Shown here one piece after another: positions 22,879 through 29,690 of a stretch of DNA of 64,000 nucleotides. Origin of the DNA: Serinicoccus chungangensis (GTDB taxonomy: Bacteria > Actinomycetota > Actinomycetes > Actinomycetales > Dermatophilaceae); assembly GCF_001483745.1 (NCBI RefSeq), contig NZ_LQBL01000003.1, forward strand, positions 63,425-127,424, given 5' to 3'. Under the pieces are notes generated by a model. The model was given only the letters and a program-made list of their open reading frames with translations, was not told the origin of the DNA and ran no database searches. Positions within the stretch are counted from its first letter, which is position 1. Each line of letters starts with the position of its first letter. The position numbers and the translations under genes are program-made.

Positions 22879-22951
22879 GGGCCTCTAGCTCAATTGGCAG
22901 AGCTGCGGACTTTTAATCCGTAGGTTGTGGGTTCGAGCCCCACGGGGCCCA
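22879..22951 (+). tRNA. tRNA-Lys (anticodon TTT)
   Basis: A 73-nt cloverleaf: acceptor GGGCCTC pairs with GGGGCCC (one G-U), the anticodon loop is CTTTTAA with TTT at 34-36, and the T-arm is GTGGG-TTCGAGC-CCCAC. CCA is not encoded. A short GGCCGG/CCGGCC palindrome at 22958-22971 follows and may aid termination. Confidence 0.95.
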
Positions 22952-23040
22952 CGTCCAGGCCGGGTCCGGCCTCACCCGTCTGACGCGGCCGACGTCCACG
23001 GGCCTTCTTCCCTCGCACCTGAGCGCTCACCCGCACCGAG

Positions 23041-23059
23041 ATACTACGATACGTAGTAT
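23041..23059. promoter_or_regulatory. 19-bp palindromic operator before adh
   Basis: Two perfect 8-bp arms, ATACTACG and CGTAGTAT, flank ATA. TACGAT or TAGTAT inside it could serve as the -10 box, so a bound repressor would block the promoter. The right arm matches the site at 26281-26299 before the padR operon in 7 of 8 positions, suggesting that the local PadR protein controls both. Confidence 0.65.
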
Positions 23060-23115
23060 TCTGGCCCCGCGCCCTCCTGCGGCGCTGCAGGTCCCCATCG
23101 AACGGAAGGATCGAG

Positions 23116-24138
23116 ATGAAAGCCGCCGTCGTCCCCTCGCTCGGAGCCCCTCTGGAGATCCGTGACGTCCCCGTCCCCGAACCGGGCCCGGGTCAGGTCC
23201 TCGTCAAGGTCGAGGCCTCCGGGCTGTGCCACACCGACATCCATGCCGCCCGCGGAGAGTGGCCGGTCCGCCCGAAGATGCCGCTCATCCCGGGCCACGA
23301 GGGCGTCGGCACGGTGGTCGCCCGCGGGGACGGCGACCTCCCCGTGGAGGAGGGTGACCGGGTGGCGGTCCCGTGGCTGGGTCACGCCTGCGGCCACTGC
23401 CGCTACTGCGTCGCAGGCTGGGAGACCTACTGCCTGAGCCCCCAGTACACCGGTTACACCGTGGACGGCGGGTATGCCGAGTACGTGCTCGCGCACGCCT
23501 CGCACGTCGTCCCCGTGCCCCAGGGGGTCACCTCCTTCGACGCCGCCCCGCTCACCTGTGCGGGCGTCACGACGTTCAAGGCGCTCAAGGTCGCCCACCC
23601 GCAGCCGAACGAGACCGTCATGGTGGTCGGGATCGGTGGGCTGGGTCACCTCGGCCTCCAGTACGCCTCGGTGTTCGGGGCCAGGACGGTGGCGGTGGAC
23701 GTCGAGGACGAGAAGCTGCAGCTCGCCGGCGAGCTGGGGGCCGACCACACGGTCGACGCCCGGTCGGGCCGGCAGGAGGAGGAGCTGGCCGCACTGGGTG
23801 GGGTGGACGTGGCGCTGGTCACCGTGCCCTCCCCCGCGGCCATGCACGCGGCGCACGCCTCGCTCAACCCGGGCGGACGGCTCGTGCTGGTCGGGCTGCC
23901 CGCGGACAACCGGCTGGAGCTGCCGGTGTTCGAGACCGTCCTCAGGGGGATCTCGGTGATCGGCTCGCTCGTGGGCACCCGCAACGACCTCGCCGACTGC
24001 TTCGCCCTGCACGCCCAGGGACGCACCCGCGTCGTCGCCGAGCCACGGCGCCTCGAGGACGTCAACGACTGCTTCGAGGAGGTGCTCTCGGGTCGCGTCC
24101 CCGCGCGCCTCGTCTTCGACCTGTCCGCGAGCGCCTAG
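23116..24138 (+). CDS. zinc-dependent alcohol dehydrogenase
   Basis: A 340-residue medium-chain dehydrogenase. Catalytic zinc ligands are C38 (SGLCHTD), H61/E62 (GHEGVG) and C148. Structural zinc ligands are C92, C95, C98 and C106 (CGHCRYCVAGWETYC). The NAD-binding Rossmann motif is GIGGLGHLG (172-180). Length and motifs match AdhP/AdhA-type propanol-preferring enzymes that interconvert alcohols and aldehydes with NAD. GGAAGGA lies just upstream of the ATG. A palindromic operator 57-75 bp upstream implies repression, probably by the PadR encoded 2.8 kb downstream. Confidence 0.92.
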   Translation: MKAAVVPSLGAPLEIRDVPVPEPGPGQVLVKVEASGLCHTDIHAARGEWPVRPKMPLIPGHEGVGTVVARGDGDLPVEEGDRVAVPWLGHACGHCRYCVAGWETYCLSPQYTGYTVDGGYAEYVLAHASHVVPVPQGVTSFDAAPLTCAGVTTFKALKVAHPQPNETVMVVGIGGLGHLGLQYASVFGARTVAVDVEDEKLQLAGELGADHTVDARSGRQEEELAALGGVDVALVTVPSPAAMHAAHASLNPGGRLVLVGLPADNRLELPVFETVLRGISVIGSLVGTRNDLADCFALHAQGRTRVVAEPRRLEDVNDCFEEVLSGRVPARLVFDLSASA

Positions 24139-24187
24139 GCAGGCAGCCCGTACAGCATCCCTCCTTCCCGTGGGCGGGCAGGAGGGG

Positions 24188-24749
24188 CTACCCCACGCGA
24201 CGCCGGAACAGCACCACGGCGACCGTGTAGGCCAGCACGAGGGCGCCGACGCACCAGGCGAGCGCCACCCAGATCTCCCCACCGACCGGGTCTCCGGCCA
24301 GCAGGGCCCGCAGGCTGTCCACGACGGAGGTCACCGGTTGGTGCTCGGCGAACCACCGGACCGGTGCGGGCATGGTGGCGGTGGGCACGAAGGCCGAGCT
24401 GAGGAAGGGCAGGAAGATCAGGGGGTAGGAGAAGGCGGTCGCGCCGTCCAGGGACCGGGCCCCCTCGCAGGTCCAGGAACACGCGGTATGCCGTGTAGGC
24501 GACACCGGTCGCGATGGTGATGAGCAGGATGCCCGGCAGCAGGTAGTCGACGTAGGCCTCCCCGCCCGACGACCCGGCCGCCGGGCCCTCCACGCCGGCC
24601 TCGATCGCGCCACCGAAGACGTAGACGAAGAGCAGCAGGAAGGCGATGGGCATGACCGCCGTCGTGACGATCGTGTCGGGGCTGCGCAGGACGTGGCGCA
24701 GCGATCGGCGGGTCAGCGCGGCCGTCTCGTGCAGGGCGTGCGTGCTCAT
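24188..24749 (-). pseudogene. DrrB-type ABC-2 permease, internal deletion plus frameshift
   Basis: The first frame (ATG at 24749) encodes [20 protein letters not shown] through GVAYTAYRVFLDL, the N-terminal half of a daunorubicin-resistance-type permease. The C-terminal half (DGATAFSYPLIFLPFLSSAF to VVLFRRRVG) continues in another frame. At the junction (about 24450-24475) some 65-75 residues normally found between these blocks, including the FERFQSMPIAR-type loop and about two helices, are missing. The 562-nt span is not a multiple of three. The product cannot be a functional permease. Confidence 0.8.
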
Positions 24750-25544
24750 CGTCCGTCCTCCACGTGCTCGCCGGCGTCGGCCGGGTCGTCCCCGACGAGC
24801 GCCAGGAAGATCTCCTCCAGGGTCGGCTGCTTCTCGACGTACTCCACCGTGGTGGGGGGCAGCAGGGCGCGCAGCTCGGTGAGGGTGCCCTCGACGAGGA
24901 CCTTGCCGCGATGCAGGATCGCGATGCGGTCGGCGAGGTTCTCCGCCTCCTCGAGGTACTGCGTCGTCAGCAGCACGGTGGTGCCGGCGGCGGCCAGGGT
25001 GGACGGCGTCCCACACCTCGAGGCGCCCCTGCGGGTCGAGGCCGGTGGTCGGCTCGTCGAGGAAGACCACCGGTGGGCGCCCCGTCAGGCTCATGGCGAT
25101 GTCGAGGCGCCGCCGCATACCTCCCGAGTAGGTCGCCACGCGCCGACCGCCCGCCTCGACGAGGGAGAACTGCTCGAGCAGCTCCCGCGCGCGCCCGCGC
25201 GGGCCCGGCAGGTGCCAGAGCTGACCCATGAGCACCAGGTTCTCCCGGCCGGTGAGGACCTCGTCGACGGCGGCGAACTGGCCGGTGAGGCTGATCGAGC
25301 CACGGACCTCGGCGGCCCGGGTCACCACGTCGAGGTCGCAGACCGTCGCGGTGCCGGCATCCGGGGGCAGGAGCGTCGACAGGATGCGCACCAGGGTGGT
25401 CTTGCCGGCGCCGTTCGCGCCCAGGAGGGCGTGAATGCTGCCCCGGTCGACCTCGAGGTCGATGCCGCGGAGGACGTCGACGCCGCCGAAGGACTTCCTC
25501 AGGCCGTGCACCTCGATCGTGGGCCCGGCGGTGGTGGTCGTCAT
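24746..25544 (-). pseudogene. DrrA-type ABC ATPase, frameshifted
   Basis: The N-terminal frame (ATG at 25544) has Walker A GANGAGKTT, signature YSGGMRRRLDIA and Walker [15 protein letters not shown], continuing to LEVWDAV. There (about 25005-25010) the reading frame is lost; [20 protein letters not shown] and the DrrA C-terminus continue in another frame to the stop at 24746. A 2-nt loss in an expected Arg codon before the Thr would explain it. The 799-nt span is one more than a multiple of three. Start and stop still overlap the neighbours by 4 bp, so the decay looks recent, or is a sequencing error. Confidence 0.8.
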
Positions 25545-25927
25545 CCCCGCGCTCCGTGCTGCTCGAGGGAGGAGGCGCGGGCGATGGTCTCGTCGAGCCG
25601 CCGCCGCTGGTGGGTCACCCACCGTGCGTCGTCGTAGGTGGCGAGGAAGGTCTCGGCGAACTCGACCGGGTCCGCGCCCACGACGTCGGTGACGGACAGA
25701 CCGTCGGCCGCGCTCTGCTCGAAGAGCTCGACGAGGTCCTCCAGCATCTGCACCAGCACGTCACCGCGGGCGATGCCGCCCGTCACCACGACATACCGGT
25801 CCAGGCCTTCGACCGCGGTGCGGTGGTGGGCAGGGAGGGCCCGGCGCCGAACCTTGTAGCGCCAGTAGCGCCGCTTCTGCTCCCACGGGCCGGTCACCCT
25901 CTCGATCCAGCGTGCCGCCATGCTCAC
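25541..25927 (-). CDS. DUF1048-family protein
   Basis: A 128-residue helical protein (RWIERVTGPWEQKRRYWRYKVRRRALP, MLEDLVELFEQSAADGLSVTDVVGADPVEFAETFLATY). DUF1048 proteins typically sit between padR and drrAB genes, as here; their role is unknown but is presumed linked to the regulator or transporter. The GTG at 25927 overlaps the padR stop as GTGA; an internal ATG at 25921 is the alternative. The stop overlaps the drrA start as ATGA. Confidence 0.8.
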   Translation of the reverse strand: MSMAARWIERVTGPWEQKRRYWRYKVRRRALPAHHRTAVEGLDRYVVVTGGIARGDVLVQMLEDLVELFEQSAADGLSVTDVVGADPVEFAETFLATYDDARWVTHQRRRLDETIARASSLEQHGARG

Positions 25928-26253
25928 GCACCATCCTCTCGGAGCTGGTCCAGTCGTTCGGTGAGGAAGCTCCAGGTCCTCCAGAACTCGGTGAGGTCCT
26001 CGCGACCGCGGGCGTTGAGGGTGAAGACCTTGCGCGGCGGACCCTTCTCCGAGGGCACCCTCTCGACGTCGACCAGGCCGCGTTGCTCGATGCGGATGAG
26101 CAACGCGTACACCGTCCCCTCGGCGAGGTCGGTGAACCCCTGGTCGCGCAGCCGCGCGGTGATCTCGTAGCCGTAGGCGGGACGCGTGGACAGCAAGGCC
26201 AGGACGACGCCCTCGAGGACGCCCTTGAGCATCTCCGTCGACTGCCTGCCCAC
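25924..26253 (-). CDS. PadR-family transcriptional regulator
   Basis: A 109-residue regulator consisting of a PadR winged helix-turn-helix (EMLKGVLEGVVLALLSTRPAYGYEITARL, TVYALLIRIEQRGLVDVE, wing KGPPRKVFTLN). PadR proteins of this size repress adjacent multidrug exporters and dissociate on ligand binding. The start is GTG with GGGAGCGG upstream. It heads the padR-DUF1048-drrA-drrB operon and is likely autoregulated through the site at 26281-26299. The regulator is intact although the transporter genes are broken, which suggests retained function at another target such as adh. Confidence 0.9.
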   Translation of the reverse strand: MGRQSTEMLKGVLEGVVLALLSTRPAYGYEITARLRDQGFTDLAEGTVYALLIRIEQRGLVDVERVPSEKGPPRKVFTLNARGREDLTEFWRTWSFLTERLDQLREDGA

Positions 26254-26280
26254 CGCCGCTCCCGTCTACTCAGTGTTGCT

Positions 26281-26299
26281 GACTACCGGTACATAGTAT
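26281..26299. promoter_or_regulatory. probable PadR operator before the padR operon
   Basis: GACTACCG-GTA-CATAGTAT is an imperfect inverted repeat 28 bp upstream of the padR GTG. The right arm CATAGTAT resembles CGTAGTAT of the perfect palindrome at 23052-23059. On the minus strand it overlaps the place expected for the promoter of the operon. Confidence 0.5.
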
Positions 26300-26385
26300 G
26301 ACTAGGCACCGAGGGGCGCAAGGGTCCGAGCACCTGTCGGACCGGGCACCCATACTGGGAGGGACCCGAGCGACGGAGGAGACCC

Positions 26386-26769
26386 GTGACACCCACCCTC
26401 GACCCCGAGCAGACCCGCTACCTCCCCGGACTGGTGCGCGCCTACCTGACCGCGCGCGACACCGGCCGGTATGCCGACGCCGCCGCCCTCTTCGCCCCGG
26501 ACGCGGTGGTGGAGGACGACGGCAGGACGCACACGGGCATCGACGCGGTCTCCGAGTGGGTCATCGAGTCGGCCACCGCCGTGGAGCACACCACCACCCT
26601 GCTCGGCCACACGGTCGTCGACGACCGGACCGTGGACGTCCTCGTCCGCATCGACGGAGCCTTCCCGGGCGGGACCGCCACCCTGCGCCAGCGCTTCCTC
26701 ACCGACTACGGCGTCATCCGGCGCCTGACGATCGAGCCGGCCCCGGCGCCCGATCCGACCTCTGACTGA
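26386..26769 (+). CDS. SnoaL-like/NTF2-fold nuclear transport factor 2 family protein
   Basis: A 127-residue protein with the SnoaL-like layout: helix LPGLVRAYLTARDTGRYADAAALFAPDAVVEDDGRTHTG, then GIDAVSEWVIESATAVEHTTTLLG and strands ending TATLRQRFLTDYGVIRRLTIEP. Such proteins are small cyclases, isomerases or binding proteins; no catalytic assignment is possible. The GTG start is preceded by CGGAGGAG at the proper spacing. Confidence 0.8.
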   Translation: MTPTLDPEQTRYLPGLVRAYLTARDTGRYADAAALFAPDAVVEDDGRTHTGIDAVSEWVIESATAVEHTTTLLGHTVVDDRTVDVLVRIDGAFPGGTATLRQRFLTDYGVIRRLTIEPAPAPDPTSD

Positions 26770-26821
26770 CCACCCGGACCTATGCTGGGGTGCGCAGGCC
26801 GACAGGACCCGAAGGAGCATC

Positions 26822-27124
26822 ATGACCGTCACCCATGACACCCACGGCACGCACACCCACCAGCACGGCGAGAGCTGCGGGCACGTCGCCGTGGAGCACG
26901 ACGGGCACACCGACTACCTGCACGACGGGCACGCCCACCATCCGCACGAGGACCACTACGACGAGCACGAGTCCGACGCCCACGTCGCGGCGCAGGACCA
27001 CGACCACGACCACACCCACGGCGAGGGGTGCGGCCACGAGACGGTCGAGCACGGCAACCACGTCGACTACCTCCACGGCGAGCACCGTCACGCCCCCCAC
27101 GGCGACCACTACGACGAGCACTGA
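26822..27124 (+). CDS. His-rich metal-binding protein with internal duplication
   Basis: A 100-residue protein with 29 His, 2 Cys and many Asp/Glu. Two tandem copies (about 13-51 and 64-100) share the pattern HxHGExCGHxxVEHxxHxDYLHxxHxHxPHxDHYDEH. There is no signal peptide or membrane segment. It is most likely a cytosolic zinc, nickel or cobalt buffer or chaperone; homologues are often left hypothetical. TATGCT (26781-26786) is a good -10 box, and GAAGGAG (26811-26817) is the ribosome-binding site. No Zur- or Nur-type operator was obvious. Confidence 0.8.
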   Translation: MTVTHDTHGTHTHQHGESCGHVAVEHDGHTDYLHDGHAHHPHEDHYDEHESDAHVAAQDHDHDHTHGEGCGHETVEHGNHVDYLHGEHRHAPHGDHYDEH

Positions 27125-27158
27125 CTAGCGGGCACCCGGCCCGCCGCGTCAGCTCGCG

Positions 27159-27626
27159 TCAGGCCGGGTCCACCCGGTCCAGCACGCGGGTGAGCACCCG
27201 CAGGAGAGCGTCGCGCTCCTGCGCGCTCATCCCGTCGAGGAAGACCTGACGGACCGTGCGCACGTGGTCGGGAGCGGCGCCCTCCAGGGCCTCCCGACCG
27301 GCCGGGGTCAGCACCACGAACGACCCGCGGCCGTCCTCCGCGCACTCCACCTTCTCCACCAGCCCCCGGGCGCCCATGCGGCGCAGGTGGTGCGAGAGCC
27401 TCGACCGCTCCCAGTGCATCTCGTCGGCCAGCGCCGACACGCGCAGCCGCCCCTCCCCCGATTCCGAGAGCCGCACCAGGGTCTCGAAGTCCTGCAACGA
27501 CAGGTCGCTGTCCTCGTGGAGCGCTCTCCCCATGGCTGCCGGCAGCTCGGTCTGCACGCGCAGCCAGGCGCGCCACAGACGCATCTCGTCCTCGTCGAGC
27601 CAGGGAGCGGCGGGTGCGGTGGGCAT
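27159..27626 (-). CDS. MarR-family transcriptional regulator
   Basis: A 155-residue MarR protein. N-terminal dimerisation helices (LWRAWLRVQTELPAAMGRALHED) precede the wHTH: LSLQDFETLVRLSES, RLRVSALADEMHWERSRLSHHLRRMGARGLVEKVEC (recognition helix) and the wing DGRGSFVVLTPAGREALE. It is divergent from yceI across an 81-bp spacer carrying two inverted repeats. TAGTCT (minus strand, 27638-27633) is six bases before the ATG, so its own mRNA is probably leaderless and it likely represses both genes. Confidence 0.9.
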   Translation of the reverse strand: MPTAPAAPWLDEDEMRLWRAWLRVQTELPAAMGRALHEDSDLSLQDFETLVRLSESGEGRLRVSALADEMHWERSRLSHHLRRMGARGLVEKVECAEDGRGSFVVLTPAGREALEGAAPDHVRTVRQVFLDGMSAQERDALLRVLTRVLDRVDPA

Positions 27627-27642
27627 GGGTCCAGACTAACAC

Positions 27643-27690
27643 TTGCGTGACACGTCAACAACATCTACAGTGACAGTTGACCGATCAACT
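27643..27690. promoter_or_regulatory. yceI promoter with two MarR-type inverted repeats
   Basis: The yceI promoter is TTGCGT (27643-27648), a 17-bp spacer, then TACAGT (27666-27671). An imperfect inverted repeat TTGCGTGACACGTCAA (27643-27658) covers the -35 box. A perfect one, AGTTGACCGATCAACT (27675-27690), covers the transcription start. Both positions suit repression by the divergent MarR protein. Confidence 0.65.
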
Positions 27691-27707
27691 ACTCGGGAAG
27701 GACCCTC

Positions 27708-28274
27708 ATGACCGACGTCACCCCCACCTCCACCTCCCTGCACGACCTGGACGGCACCTACGCCATCGACGCCTCGCACAGCCGTGTCGGCTTCTCGACC
27801 CGGCACGCGATGGTCACCAAGGTCCGCGGCGCCTTCAACGAGATCGAGGGCAGCGCCACCACCGGCCCCGGCCTCCAGGACGCCTCCGTGCAGCTGACCA
27901 TGCAGGTCGCCTCGGTCGACACGCGCTCCGCGGACCGGGACGGGCACCTGCGCTCGCCGGACTTCTTCGACGTCGAGAACTACCCCACGATGACCTTCAC
28001 CTCGACCGAGGTCACCGCGGTGGACGACGACACGCTGCGCGTCACGGGCGACCTGACGATCAAGGACGTCACCCGCCCCGTCACCGTCGACTTCGAGTAC
28101 GCTGGAGCCGCGACCGACCCGTTCGGCAACCAGCGCATCGGCTTCGAGGGCTCCACCGTCGTCAACCGCAAGGACTTCGGCCTCACCTGGAACGCCGCGC
28201 TGGAGACCGGTGGTGTCCTGGTCGCGGAGAAGGTTACCCTGGAGTTCGAGATCTCGGCCATCAAGTCCGTCTGA
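27708..28274 (+). CDS. YceI-family lipocalin-like protein
   Basis: A 188-residue YceI-domain protein that binds isoprenoid-type lipids in an elongated beta barrel. It has the hallmark start LDGTYAIDASHSRVGFSTRHAMVTKVRGAFNEIEG and the later SPDFFDVENYPTMTFTSTEV and LTIKDVTRPVTVDFEYAG. There is no signal peptide, so it is predicted cytosolic. GGGAAGGA lies six bases before the ATG. Its promoter overlaps two MarR-type operators, suggesting stress- or ligand-induced expression. Confidence 0.92.
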   Translation: MTDVTPTSTSLHDLDGTYAIDASHSRVGFSTRHAMVTKVRGAFNEIEGSATTGPGLQDASVQLTMQVASVDTRSADRDGHLRSPDFFDVENYPTMTFTSTEVTAVDDDTLRVTGDLTIKDVTRPVTVDFEYAGAATDPFGNQRIGFEGSTVVNRKDFGLTWNAALETGGVLVAEKVTLEFEISAIKSV

Positions 28275-28289
28275 TCTCGCCACACACTC

Positions 28290-28319
28290 CCCCGGACCGT
28301 GCCTGCAACCGGTCCGGGG
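28290..28319 (+). terminator. hairpin terminator after yceI
   Basis: Arms CCCCGGACCG (28290-28299) and CGGTCCGGGG (28310-28319) form a perfect 10-bp stem with a 10-nt loop, starting 15 bp after the yceI stop. No U-tract. Confidence 0.65.
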
Positions 28320-28325
28320 TGAGCG

Positions 28326-28358
28326 CGGCCCCGCTGGACCTGTGACCCGGCGGGGCCG
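28326..28358 (-). terminator. hairpin terminator after aldo-keto reductase gene
   Basis: Arms CGGCCCCGC (28326-28334) and GCGGGGCCG (28350-28358) pair perfectly. It lies between the converging yceI and aldo-keto reductase genes, beside the preceding hairpin; either may act in both directions. Confidence 0.55.
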
Positions 28359-28433
28359 TCGTCATGTCCGGGGACGACTCACCGGACGCCCTGCGCACGA
28401 CGCAGGCGGCGCCCGCCCGCGTGTGCCGCGCGC

Positions 28434-29276
28434 TCAGCTGCGGAACTGCGTGAACTCCGCGGTCTGCGGGTCCGGGAACATCCGCTCGTCCGTGTCGAGA
28501 CCGCTGATCGCGCTCATCTGCGCCTCGTCCAGCTCGAAGCCGAAGACGTCGGCGTTGGAGACGATGCGCTCCGGGGTCGCGGACTTGGGGATGACGATGC
28601 GGCCCTCCTGCAGGTGCCACCGGATGACGACCTGTGCCGGGCTGACGCCGTGCGCCTGCGCCGCCTCGGTCACCGGCGCGAGCTCGAGGTCGGCGCCCTG
28701 GCCGATGGGCGCGTAGGCCTCGACCGCCACCCCGGCCTCGCGGGAGGCCCGCTGGGTCTGCGGCTGCTGGAAGGAGGGGTGGACCTCGATCTGGTTGACC
28801 GCAGGCGTCACCGACGCGCTCCTCAGCAGCTCGGCGAGGTGGTCGGGGAGGAAGTTGGACACACCGATGGCCCGGACGGCACCCTCGCCCTGCAGCTCCT
28901 CGAAGACCTCCCAGGTCTGCCCCGCGAGGCCCTTGCCGGGCACCGGCCAGTGGATGAGGTAGAGGTCCACGGCGTCCACGCCGAGCGCCTCGCGGGAGTT
29001 CTCGAAGGCCGCCCTCGCCCGCTCGCGCCCCTGGTCCCCGTTGCGCAGCTTCGTCGTGAGGAAGACCTCGTCCCGGGCCAGGCCGCTGGCCCGGAGAGCC
29101 GCGCCGACCCCCGCCTCGTTGTAGTAGCCCGCGGCGGTGTCGATGTGCCGGTAGCCGGCCTCCAGCGCAGCCTCCACGACCCGCTGGGTCTCCTTCTCGT
29201 CCACCTGGAAGGTGCCGAAGCCGAGCTGGGGGATGGTGACATCGGGGCTGAGGGTGATCGTTGGCTGACTCGTCAT
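28434..29276 (-). CDS. aldo/keto reductase
   Basis: A 280-residue NADPH-dependent reductase of the 2,5-diketo-gluconate reductase-like group. The tetrad is visible: Asp in HIDTAAGYYNE with its Tyr, Lys in EVFLTTKLRN, and His in LYLIHWPVPG. The cofactor site GRIVIPKSATPERIVSNADVFGFEL is typical. The ATG at 29276 starts directly at TITLSPDVTIPQLGFGTFQ; the frame extends upstream but only as antisense of the divergent gene. The divergent spacer is just 33 bp. Confidence 0.92.
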   Translation of the reverse strand: MTSQPTITLSPDVTIPQLGFGTFQVDEKETQRVVEAALEAGYRHIDTAAGYYNEAGVGAALRASGLARDEVFLTTKLRNGDQGRERARAAFENSREALGVDAVDLYLIHWPVPGKGLAGQTWEVFEELQGEGAVRAIGVSNFLPDHLAELLRSASVTPAVNQIEVHPSFQQPQTQRASREAGVAVEAYAPIGQGADLELAPVTEAAQAHGVSPAQVVIRWHLQEGRIVIPKSATPERIVSNADVFGFELDEAQMSAISGLDTDERMFPDPQTAEFTQFRS

Positions 29277-29309
29277 GCATCCCACGAAACGTCGGGCACA
29301 CTGGGGGGC

Positions 29310-29690
29310 ATGGCATGGGACGACCTGCCCGGTGACCCCGAGCGGGAGCGGTGGGACCGCCGGGACGAGGCGGCGGCCCAGCTGCGCCTGAGCCGGCACC
29401 TGCAGCTGCAGCTGCCGGGGCTGGTCGCGCGCCGGGTGCCCGTCCGCGGGATCACGCCGGGCCCCATCCAGGGCGTCGGTCGGCTGCGGCTGGCCGACTC
29501 CACCACCTTCCTCGTCGGCGGCGCGGCCCCGGGCAACCTCGGTCGTGTCCTGCGCGCCCTACACGACCGCCACGCCGTGACCGTCGCCGGCTGGGAGCAG
29601 CGTGAGGACGGCCTCCTCCTCACCCTGGCGGGGGTGCCCGGGAGGGAGCCGGTCCGCATCTGGCTCATCGGGCCCGACCAGCCGGACTGA
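29310..29690 (+). CDS. conserved hypothetical protein
   Basis: A 126-residue Arg-rich protein (LRLSRHLQLQLPGLVARRVPVRGITPGP, then VGRLRLADSTTFLVGGAAPGNLGRVL) ending GREPVRIWLIGPDQPD. It has no transmembrane segment and no recognised family. CACACT (29297-29302) sits seven bases before the ATG, a leaderless arrangement. Its 3' end overlaps the convergent pabAB gene by 26 bp. Confidence 0.6.
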   Translation: MAWDDLPGDPERERWDRRDEAAAQLRLSRHLQLQLPGLVARRVPVRGITPGPIQGVGRLRLADSTTFLVGGAAPGNLGRVLRALHDRHAVTVAGWEQREDGLLLTLAGVPGREPVRIWLIGPDQPD

